Shown here in pieces: positions 1 to 10,400 of a stretch of 64,000 bases of DNA. Each line of letters starts with the position of its first letter. Within the stretch, counting starts at the first letter, position 1. Under the pieces are notes generated by a model that saw nothing but the letters and a program-made list of their open reading frames with translations, had not been told where the DNA came from and did no database searches. The position numbers were made by a program, and so were the translations under genes. Source of the DNA: Archivesica marissinica (lineage: Eukaryota; Mollusca; Bivalvia; Venerida; Vesicomyidae); contig CM026390.1 of NCBI GenBank assembly GCA_014843695.1, positions 97,210,210 to 97,274,209 on the forward strand, written 5' to 3'.

Positions 1-180
1 TGGTAGGCCTCTCAACTATTCGGTTTCTATTGACTGAACAATGAAACAACGTTAATTGGTAGGCCTCTCAACTATTCGGTTCCTATTGACTGAACAATGA
101 AACAACGTTAATTGGTAGGCCTCTCAACTATTCTGTTCCTATTGACTGAACAATGAAACAACGTTAATTGGTAAGCCTAT
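1..180. repeat. 56-bp tandem repeat, about 3.2 copies
   Basis: Three consecutive near-identical 56-bp units begin at 1, 57 and 113, and a degenerate fourth begins at 169. Each starts TGGTAGGCCTCTCAACTATT and differs from the next by one or two bases. The array is cut by the window edge, so its true length is unknown. No coding role is evident. Confidence 0.9.
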
Positions 181-1004
181 CACCTATTATGTTCACGTAA
201 CATAGGACAACACAACAGCCGGGAGGAAACCGACTACTAGTATGTCACATAGTTTTGTTGGTCATGTGACCATGCGGTGACAACGAGTTATGTGAAATTG
301 ATCATACAGGATGCAGGCAACCGTAGCATGTTTATTGTTCACAAGACGATGGGTTCCTTCTCCAGCAAGTGGCATCACTACATTGTCAGCACTTTAGAAC
401 ATTTGATTGACAGGTCTAATCGCTTTTTTCACATATAGTATAAACAGGAGCGCCGTAGTAGTATTTGTCTCGCAATAACGTTATATCGGCCCTGTAGGTT
501 TATTTATATTCGCCTCCGCCGAGGCATGTGGGCGATTGGTTTCTCGAAGATGATTATTACTCATACGGTACATCTGGTGACATCAGGAGTAAGGCTTCCT
601 CTGGTCCAGGGTGAAAAGTCCTGCGAGTGTGTTACTCTTTCGAAGATGGTGCATTGTAGGGCCACACTCCCCACTGTTATCTCGCAGTAGCATATACATG
701 GATCTGACAGTTAGACATCTGGTCGTCTCGGTCGCTCCAGTTGCAAGTTCGACGACCAGAAGTTCCCAGTATCCTTCGCTGCTTCTGTGCGCTGTGTCCC
801 GACCGCGACGTGTACGCCGTGGGGAGGTCGGTCTGGGATAACGTTATATGACGCAAAACGGCTTTTTATACCCCACTATAAACTGTTGCAATAGTTGTGA
901 AATAATTTTCCCACATCCCGAGTATTAGATGGGAGTATTGATACATCATGTGCGCTGCTTACTTCTTGTCTTATCTATCTTATCTATCAATGGAGAATGC
1001 TGTG
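181..1004. other. Unique region, no gene recognised
   Basis: No convincing gene is seen. A short open frame at 611-841 on the plus strand has no recognisable domain or splice context. The 12-mer ATAACGTTATAT occurs at 475-486 and again at 837-848, so the GC-richer 350 bp between could be an old insertion flanked by a target-site duplication. That is inference only. Confidence 0.5.
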
Positions 1005-2033
1005 AGAATGTTGTTCTTGGAGAATGATATGTTGTTCTTGGAGAATGATATGTTGTTCTTGGAGAATGACATGTTGTTCTTGGAGAATGATATGTTGTTC
1101 TTGGAGAATGATATGTTGTTCTTGGAGAATGACATGTTGTTCTTGGAGAATGATATGTTGTTCTTGGAGATTGATATGTTGGTTTTGGACAATGATATGT
1201 TGTTCCTGGAGATTGATATGTTCGTTTTGGACAATGATATGTTGGTTTTGGACAATGATATGTTGGTTTTGGACAATGATATGTTGTTCTTGGAGAATGA
1301 TATGTTGTTCTTGGAGAATGATATGTTGTTCTTGGAGATTGATATGTTGTTCTTGGACAATGACATGTTGTTCTTGGAGATTGATATGTTGTTCCTGGAG
1401 ATTGATATGTTGTTCTTGGAGATTGATATGTTGGTTTTGGACAATGATATGTTGGTTTTGGACAATGATATGTTGGTTTTGGACAATGATATGTTGGTTT
1501 TGGAGATTGATATGTTGTTCTTGGAGAATGATATGTTGTTCTTGGAGAATGATATGTTGTTCTTGGAGATTGATATGTTCGTTTTGGACAATGATATGTT
1601 GGTTTTGGACAATGATATGTTGGTTTTGGACAATGATATGTTGTTCTTGGAGAATGATATGTTGTTCTTGGAGAATGATATGTTGTTCTTGGAGATTGAT
1701 ATGTTGTTCTTGGACAATGACATGTTGTTCTTGGAGATTGATATGTTGTTCCTGGAGATTGATATGTTGTTCTTGGAGATTGATATGTTGGTTTTGGACA
1801 ATGATATGTTGGTTTTGGACAATGATATGTTGGTTTTGGACAATGATATGTTGGTTTTGGAGATTGATATGTTGTTCTTGGAGAATGATATGTTGTTCTT
1901 GGAGAATGATATGTTGTTCTTGGAGATTGATATGTTGGTTTTGGACAATGATATGTTGGTTTTGGAGAATGATATGTTGTTCTTGGAGAATGATATGTTG
2001 GTTTTGGAAAATGGTATATTGGAGTTTGAGAAT
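1005..2033. repeat. 21-bp minisatellite with a 357-bp higher-order repeat
   Basis: About 48 tandem units of 21 bp. The main variants are ATGTTGTTCTTGGAGAATGA and ATGTTGGTTTTGGACAATGA types plus GAGATT forms. The variant order repeats exactly: the block 1218-1574 (17 units, 357 bp) recurs at 1575-1931. Because 21 is a multiple of three and the unit lacks stops in several frames, long frames stay open on both strands (948-2087 plus, 946-2115 minus). These are most simply by-products of the repeat, although translation cannot be excluded. Confidence 0.95.
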
Positions 2034-2659
2034 TGTGACCTGACTTTAAGAAAAGTAGTTGTTTACAAACTGTACTCCGACCAATAGACATATAACATAT
2101 AATAACACTGAACATGTATGTATAGTATCCATCTTAAGTGTACATTCGCTAGTGCTTCATAATATAGCTGAAAGTACTATTGTATGCTTAACATTACACT
2201 GTCAAACGTCAAGCTATATAATACTCAGTCTAACACTATAACAAGAAACACGTTACAGTATGGCTAACATTATATTTTCGACACCTGGTATGTGGTGTTC
2301 TAAATATTTAGATATAGTATTGTATTGAATTTGTGATATTATCTACTCGGTTAGGTGGTACCACATATTGAATGGTAATACCACCTAAGATGAACATATA
2401 TACGGCTCCCAATTCGAGACAATGTGTTAATCTCAAAACATTATAGGACAATTAATGTGTACATCTTTACGCTAAATATTACCGGTTACAAGCAGCGTGG
2501 TCACTATGGTTGGTTTCAATGCCAGCTAGCACGGAACTTAACAATGCTATGCAAAACGTCTCTAATACATAGTATAAAACCAGTAGGCAGCACAAGGACG
2601 TTGGCAAAGCTTGATCTGCCTGTAAAATACACTAGAGAAGTGTTGACATTTCCTCTACA
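2034..2659. other. AT-rich unique DNA, small hairpin
   Basis: No gene is recognised. TTAGGTGGTA at 2351-2360 and its complement TACCACCTAA at 2379-2388 can form a hairpin with a 10-bp stem. Short open frames here lack recognisable features. Confidence 0.5.
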
Positions 2660-3935
2660 GTGATCTCCTTTTGATGAAACAGATACAGTGTTGAGAAATA
2701 TTGAAATAGGAGCTACTGTGGGTAACAAAGTAAATGTAGACAAGGAAAAGGCAATTGTAGAAGAAATAGTGAAAGATATGGTTGGGAAATCTTCAGAGGA
2801 ATACACATTTAAACGGTTTAGCTACGTCTAATGATAAATCATAAAATAACACTGTTAATGTGACACGTGAAACACTTTCAGAGATTAAAAGCAGATGCTG
2901 AAGATATTTCAATATTATTTAGGTATGAGCTCAGTAGCCTTCCATCAGCGTTGCTTAAACCAATGGACTACCTCAAATACCCCAGATACAAATTTAGCAC
3001 GCGCTATTTGGGTACTTGGAGACTGCAGAATCATCGATGAAGAGGAACAATCTGATGAACAGACATTTTATGTGACAGATGAAGGTTCCTTGCTACAAAA
3101 GATTCCATCGCAAAAGAATAAAACAGTTGGTGATATTTGCCAGCAATATCGCAGTTATCAAAACAAGCTCCCACGAGCCATCTACAAAAACCTTGACCAA
3201 TTACAGGCGAGGAAATGGAGTAGTTTGAACTGAAGTTAAATTCGCATACATGTTCAAGACACCATTCAAATCAAAGAATCGTATATATTTGAAAACCCTG
3301 AACAGCACGCAAAACTGTAATACACTTCTTGGAGAATTCCTGGCGTAAATCGGAATTGATGTCAGATATGCATCCAATGATGCAGATACACTTATTGTCA
3401 ATATGGTACTTCAGCTTGCAGCAACCAGACACACTTTCATTATTGTTGAAGACTTACGACTTCTTATGTTACCATGTGAGGCAATATTCGAAAACATTTA
3501 TTATTCAGATAAGACTCGAGGAAAACTGCGGTAAAGAGAAATAAGATATGGGATATTCAAATGACCCAAAATGTTCTCTCTCTCGAAATATGTGATTTTA
3601 TTCTTTTCCTTCATGCCACACAGGTTGTAACACAATATCGCGATTATATGGCATTGGAAAAGTTGCCATGCACTTCATTCAGCACAGCATGATGTTGCAA
3701 AATTTGGCGAGTTAGCAGTAATTCATTTTATTGATATTAACTTGACTGAAATTCAGGATACAGCCACGTTTAAGCTGTTTTCGCCAAAGATTCTGACAAA
3801 TACGTCATTTGTTTATGTCGATATCCATCCATCCACGTCTACTGCTGTGAACGTTCACAGTTTGAGCTATTTACCCATCACAAGTGTGGAAATGATCGGA
3901 AGAACTTCGCACAGACGATTGGCGTTGGGAAGTTG
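2660..3935 (+). pseudogene. Decayed copy of an invertebrate multicopy gene family (DADTLIV / HAxTGC motif protein)
   Basis: Fragments in all three plus frames line up in the order of a protein family that I recall as expanded in marine-invertebrate genomes, with no assigned function. The order is: an SPFDE-type segment near 2670; ELSSLPSALL near 2930; PDTNLARAIW near 2985; the DEGSLLQKIP and VGDICQQY block within the open frame 2895-3233; NDADTLIV near 3375; HAT, a frameshift, then GCNTISRLYGIGK near 3612-3660; and STSTAVNVHSLS near 3830-3860. The reading frame changes around 2978-2985, stops occur near 3235 and 3345, and there is a shift inside the HAxTGC motif, so this copy is dead. The family match is from memory of motifs and not from a search. 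The 112-residue frame at 2895-3233 is a surviving fragment, not an intact gene. Confidence 0.65.
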
Positions 3936-4159
3936 TTGTTAATATGTTTTTTTTATCAGTAATGGTCGTAACTAATGTCGTTAGACCTTGTGGCCAGACC
4001 CATTTGCCTTTCTTTAATTTGTCATGTTTTGTATTCACATATATTATTATATTATGTATAACGAATCGAGAGCAATAACATATGATTATACTAAACTAAT
4101 AGAATGTCTATGGTAGTGAAAACGCGTATTCTGAACAGTATACGTTGAGAATGCAAAGC

Positions 4160-4316
4160 AAAATGTGACAAACGTTGCACATTTCAACAACCAACGCCTC
4201 GAAATGCTCCACACGCCATACTAATCCATGTTTTCGAAATGTGCAACGTTTGTCACATTTTGAAAACATGGATTAGTATGGCGTGTGGAGCATTTCGAGG
4301 CGTTGGTTGTTGAAAT
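4160..4316. repeat. Interleaved inverted repeats (A-B-A'-B' order)
   Basis: Segment A (4160-4185, 26 bp) is perfectly complementary to A' (4236-4261). Segment B (4181-4235, 55 bp) is perfectly complementary to B' (4262-4316). A and B overlap by five bases (ATTTC), and A' and B' abut. This is not a simple palindrome, which would read A-B-B'-A'. The right half is an inverted, circularly permuted copy of the left half. The two hairpins are mutually exclusive because the loop of one contains an arm of the other. No mismatches are visible, so the event is recent or the structure is maintained. Confidence 0.95.
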
Positions 4317-5033
4317 CCACCCACTTGCTGAATCACATATTGAGGAAGTGGGAGAAAATTGTTGTGATGTATAGTTGAATTTAGGTAATGACTAGTTTGA
4401 TACATTCAACAAATTAAAGAGCATTGTTTTCATTGTACACTGGCGATATGTCGAGAGTATAAAACAGTCCTTTTGCAAACAGCATAGAGTCAATATATTC
4501 GAAGACGTGATATGTATGTGATTGATATCATCTATTCAATATGTGATACAATCATATGATATAGTTGAATGTGATTCATAGACATAGTTCGTATTCGATA
4601 GATACGAATCACATATTCAAATATTTTATATCAACAATTTCATTGTGTATATAACATTTCGACTATTTATGATAAATTGGTTCCACATTGGTACTGACAT
4701 GACACTTTTGACAGATTGATATCATAAATTCGAATTGCTGACATCACACTATCGAATAAATGTCATTGATATCATGATATTAAATCTGCGACAATTTTAG
4801 GATAAATAATTGTAAAATGTGGATCATAATATTACTGGATAGGTAGTACATGGTCGAAAGCGTGATTTCGAATGTTTGGAATAATGTAGGCTACTAATAA
4901 ACAATCATTACATTGTAAACATGCATTCAGTTTGTATAAAGTATACATGTACGTGTAATTAATTTATATAAAACATACAGATTTAACATAAGTATTGATG
5001 CACTATATCCACATTTTAATCGAGTTAAAAAAA

Positions 5034-5113
5034 ACATGTTATGTAGTGTAAACATAGTGGGTGGGGTAAATAGACATGTTATGAAGTGTATACATAGTGG
5101 GTGGGGTAAATCA
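5034..5113. repeat. Two-copy 40-bp direct repeat
   Basis: Two adjacent 40-bp units start at 5034 and 5074. Each begins ACATGTTATG and ends with GTGGGTGGGGTAAAT, with two internal substitutions between copies. No function is evident. Confidence 0.85.
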
Positions 5114-6015
5114 CCCCTCTATGAACACACATCATTTATATGCACATGCCAAAATATCTTCTATATGCATTTGTCATGTACAATGGGGGGAGTTATCATG
5201 CATTAACAAATTGAATTAAAGACATCCAACATCTGGGGTGCATATAAAGTGTAGATCTACTGGCACAACACGGATCAAATGTCCGTGTCAAAGTGGTCAC
5301 TATTTACATATGGTATTTTAACCAGTTTGACAGTAACAAGTAACTATAGCTGTTAATATGTTATACAAAATATCAGAAAGTCAGATGCAAATTCGTTGTC
5401 CGCTACTTTGAAGTATTGAAATATTACATCGGTAGTGGTTGGGGTAACATTACCCCCGAATAGGTCTTATTTTGTCAACCATTTTAGTTTCATTTAAGGA
5501 ATTTGGTTAAAATATGGCTAGTTACCGTACACATGTATGTACACGTAAAGACAATCTAACAAATTGAAGTAGCAATGTTATGATATGCTTTTATTGAACA
5601 CCAAATGCACGGAATAAATTACCCAATATTTCGTCAGTTGTCCCTTTCTTGGACATTGTTTACCAATTTTGGCCAATAGTACAGAGTGCAACTTTTAATA
5701 CCCAGAGCTGCACATATTATCATAGTCATAACGGCTGAAATAAATTCTTTTGCAATTAGGTTGCACCTAGATACCAATTCCAGCTACCTTGACTGGAGTA
5801 ATAATGATCCATACATCCATTTATGTGGCAGGACAGGAGCCGTGTCACATTGTCGCCATAGATCAGCGATATTATGGTTCATGTGTATTTATGGAAAGCA
5901 AAATATATATTAACCCTAGTTTACGAGTTCCAGTTTTCGTTGTATATAAATAGATATATATAGATTGTTTTATTCTGTTAAAAGATAGAGCATAATGTCA
6001 TTAAACATATACAAA

Positions 6016-6570
6016 ACCAATGTCAACATAGTACATGTGAGCATTAACGTGCAGAGTAGATGACATATAATCAATGTCAACATAGTACATGTGAGCATTA
6101 ACGTGCAGAGTAAATGATATACAATCAATGTCAACATAGTACATGTGAGCATTAACGTGCAGAGTAGATAACATATAATCAATGTCAACATAGTACATGT
6201 GAGCATTAACGTGCATAGTAGATGACATATAATCAATACCAACATAGTACATGTGAGCATTAACGTGCAGGGTAGATGACATATAATCAATGTCAACATA
6301 GTACATGTGAGCATTAACGTGCAGGGTAGATGACATATAATCAATGTCAACATAGTACATGTGAGCATTAACGTGCAGGGTAGATAACATAATTATAATC
6401 AATGTTAACATAGTACATGTGAGCATTAACGTGCAGGGTAGATAACATATAATCAATGTCAACATAGTACATGTGAGCATTAACGTGCAGGGTAGATAAC
6501 ATATAATCAATGTCAACATAGTACATGTGAGCATTAACGTGCAGTGTAGATGACATATAATGAATACCAA
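6016..6570. repeat. 54-bp minisatellite, about 10 copies
   Basis: Tandem 54-bp units contain CAACATAGTACATGTGAGCA and ATTAACGTGCAG. One unit near 6390 carries a 3-bp insertion. The unit equals 18 codons and lacks stops in some minus-strand frames, which produces long repetitive open frames (for example 5970-6368). I treat these as repeat by-products. Confidence 0.93.
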
Positions 6571-6670
6571 GGATAACACAAAAAGAGAGCAACAAAGCTC
6601 TCTTATTTCAATTGTGGTCTCAAATCTCATTACACCGACGCGGAAAGAATGGCCATAAAAGGCTTTATTT

Positions 6671-7270
6671 CCTGAACATGCCATAAATTGTGCACAATAA
6701 TGTTCTGCAAACAGAATGCATGCCATAAAGTGTGCACAATAATATTCTGTAAACAGAATGCATGCCATAAAGTGTGCACAATAATGTTCTGTAAACAGAA
6801 AGCATGCCATAAAGTGTGCACAATAATGTTCTGCAAACAGAAAGCATGCCATAAAGTGTATGCAATAATGTTCTGCAAACAGAAAGAATGCCATAAATTG
6901 TGCACAATAATGTTCTGCAAACAGAAAGCATACCATAAATTGTGCACAATAATGTTCTGCAAACAGAAAACATGCCACAAAATGTGCACAATAATGTTCT
7001 GCAAACAGAAAGCATGACAAACAGAAAGCATGCCATAAAATGTGCACAATAATGTTCTGCATGCCATAAATTGTGCACAATAATGTTCTGCAAACAGAAA
7101 GCATGCCATAAATTATGCACAATAATATTCTGCAAACAGAAGGCATACCATAAATTGTGAAGCAATAAAGTTCTGCAAACAGAAAGCATGCCATAAAGTG
7201 TGCACAATAATGTTTTGCAAACAGAAAGCATGCCATAAAGTGTGCACAATAATGTTCTGCAAACAGAAAG
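6671..7270. repeat. 42-bp minisatellite, about 14 copies
   Basis: Tandem 42-bp units contain TGCCATAAAGTGTGCACAAT followed by AATGTTCTGCAAACAGAAAG. Units around 7010-7070 are truncated or rearranged. The length is 14 codons, so frames stay open on both strands, as in the neighbouring 54-bp array. About 100 bp of unique sequence separates the two arrays. Confidence 0.93.
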
Positions 7271-7310
7271 TGCTATATAATAATTATTATATTCCTCTGG
7301 CATGTCGACA

Positions 7311-7499
7311 GATGGATCTGTAGTCCAGAGGTAACCCGCTGGATTGATAAACCAGGGTCGCAGGTTCGATCCCACGTCTGACCCTAATAAAATTAACAGT
7401 CTTTCAGATGGGACATTAAACCGAGGTTATCGTGTCAGTGCTGTACACCATGCACGTAAATGAGAGAAGACTCTTGTCTATATCATTGCACTATCCTGG
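7311..7499 (+). mobile_element. tRNA-derived SINE, family A (3' end replaced by satellite)
   Basis: The head is tRNA-like, with the internal promoter B box GGTTCGATCCC at 7373-7383 and an A-box-like segment TAGTCCAGAGGTAA upstream. The body includes TTAACAGTCTTTCAGATGGG, then ACATTAAACCGAGG, then GTGCTGTACACCATGCACG. The same order is found on the minus strand at 55034-55335, and the body alone at 49650-49745, which defines a family. Similarity to the 55-kb copy stops after TCATTGCACTATCCT, where the 43-bp satellite begins immediately. A functional tRNA is unlikely because the arms are imperfect and the element continues far past the tRNA part. Confidence 0.85.
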
Positions 7500-10400
7500 T
7501 ACACACTACTACATCTACAGCAACAACATGTATCAATATTCCTACACACTCCTACATCTACAGCACTAACATGTATCAAACGTCATACAAACTCCTACAT
7601 CTACAGCACTAACATGTATCAAGCGTCATACACACTCCTACATATACAGCACTAACATGTATCAAGCCTCATACACACTCCTACATCTACAGCACTAACA
7701 TGTATCAAACGTCCTACACACTGCTACATCTACAGCATTAACATGTATCAAACGTCCTACACACTCCTACATCTACAGCACTAACATGTATCAAACGTCC
7801 TACACACTCCTACATCTACAGCACTAACATGTATCAAGCTGCATACACACTCCTACATCTACAGCACTAACATGTATCAAGCTGCATACACACACCTACA
7901 TCTACAGCACTAACATGTATCAAGCTGCATACACACTCCTACATCTACAGCACTAACAGGTATCAAGCTGCATACACACTCCTACATCTACAGCACTAAC
8001 ATGTATCAAACGTCATAAAACTCCTACATCTACAGCACTAACATGTATCAAGCTTCATGCACACTCCTACATCTACAGCACTACCATGTATCAAACTTCC
8101 TACACACTGCTACATCTACAGCACTAACATGTATCAAGCTTCCTACACACTGCTACATCTACAGCACTAACATGTAACAAACGTCCTACACACTCCTACA
8201 TCTACAGCACTAACATGTATCAAGCTTCATACATACTCCAACATCTACAGCACTAACATGTATCAAGCTGCATAAACACTCCTACATCTACAGCACTAAC
8301 ATGTATCAAGCTGCATACACACTCCTACATCTACAGCACTAACATGTATCAATCTTCATACACACTCCTACATATACAGCACTAACATGTATCAAACGTC
8401 ACACACACTCCTACATCTACAGCTCTAACATGTAACAAACGTCCTACACACTGCTACCGCTACAGCACTAACATGTATCAAGCTTCCCACACACTCCTAC
8501 ATCTACAGCACCAACATGTATCAAGCTGCATACACACTCCTACATCTACAGCACTAACATGTATCAAGCTGCATACACACTCCTACATCTACAGCACTAA
8601 CATGCACCAAGCTTCCCACACACTCCTACATCTACAGCTCTAACATGTATCAAACGTCCTACACACTGCTACATCTACAGCACTAACTTGTATCAAGCGT
8701 CCTACACACACCTACATCTACAGCACTAACATGTATCAAGCTTCATACACACTGCTACATCTACAGCAATAACATGTATCAAGCTTCATGCACATTCCTA
8801 CATCTACAGAACCAACATGTATCAAGCGTCCTACACACACCTACATCTACAGCACTAACATGCACCAAGCTTCCTACACACTCCTACATCTACAGCACTA
8901 ACATGTATCAAGCTTCATACAGACCCCTACATCTACAGCACTAACATGTATCAATCTTCCTACACACTCCTACATCTACAGCACTAACATGCACCAAGCT
9001 TCCTACACACTCCTACATCTACAGCACTAACATGTATCAAGCTTCATACACACTCCTACATCTACAGCACTAACATGTATCAAGCTTCATACACACTGCT
9101 ACATCTACAGCACTAACATGTATCAAGCTTCATGCACATTCCTACATCTACAGCACAAACATGTATCAAGCTGCATACACACTCCTACATCTACAGCACT
9201 AACAGGTATCAAGCTGCATACACACTCCTACATCTACAGCACTAACATGTATCAAACGTCATAAAACTCCTACATCTACAGCACTAACATGTATCAAGCT
9301 TCATACACACTCCTACATCTACAGCACTACCATGTATCAAACTTCCTACACACTGCTACATCTACAGCACTAACATGTATCAAGCTTCCTACACACTGCT
9401 ACATCTACAGCACTAACATGTAACAAACGTCCTACACACTCCTACATCTACAGCACTAACATGTATCAAGCTTCATACATACTCCAACATCTACAGCACT
9501 AACATGTATCAAGCTGCATAAACACTCCTACATCTACAGCACTAACATGTATCAAGCTGCATACACACTCCTACATCTACAGCACTAACATGTATCAATC
9601 TTCATACACACTCCTACATATACAGCACTAACATGTATCAAACGTCACACACACTCCTACATCTACAGCTCTAACATGTAACAAACGTCCTACACACTGC
9701 TACCGCTACAGCACTAACATGTATCAAGCTTCCCACACACTCCTACATCTACAGCACCAACATGTATCAAGCTGCATACACACTCCTACATCTACAGCAC
9801 TAACATGTATCAAGCTGCATACACACTCCTACATCTACAGCACTAACATGCACCAAGCTTCCCACACACTCCTACATCTACAGCTCTAACATGTATCAAA
9901 CGTCCTACACACTGCTACATCTACAGCACTAACTTGTATCAAGCGTCCTACACACACCTACATCTACAGCACTAACATGTATCAAGCTTCATACACACTG
10001 CTACATCTACAGCAATAACATGTATCAAGCTTCATGCACATTCCTACATCTACAGAACCAACATGTATCAAGCGTCCTACACACACCTACATCTACAGCA
10101 CTAACATGCACCAAGCTTCCTACACACTCCTACATCTACAGCACTAACATGTATCAAGCTTCATACAGACCCCTACATCTACAGCACTAACATGTATCAA
10201 TCTTCCTACACACTCCTACATCTACAGCACTAACATGCACCAAGCTTCCTACACACTCCTACATCTACAGCACTAACATGTATCAAGCTTCATACACACT
10301 CCTACATCTACAGCACTAACATGTATCAAGCTTCATACACACTGCTACATCTACAGCACTAACATGTATCAAGCTTCATGCACATTCCTACATCTACAGC

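Larger units (their letters stand above)
3936..5990. other. AT-rich intergenic DNA, no gene recognised
   Basis: About 2 kb with no recognisable coding region. It holds the interleaved inverted repeat at 4160-4316 and a two-copy 40-bp repeat at 5034-5113 (listed separately), and a small perfect hairpin near 4588-4608 (TTCGTAT and ATACGAA arms). The plus-strand frame at 5686-5913 has no recognisable domain. Confidence 0.5.

Noticed and set aside
611..841. 76-residue plus-strand frame
   Set aside because: No recognisable domain and no supporting context.
5686..5913. 75-residue plus-strand frame
   Set aside because: No domain, splice site or composition signal is seen; it is compatible with chance.
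7311..7385. Functional tRNA gene
   Set aside because: The cloverleaf is imperfect and it shares a long body with two other copies; it is a SINE head.
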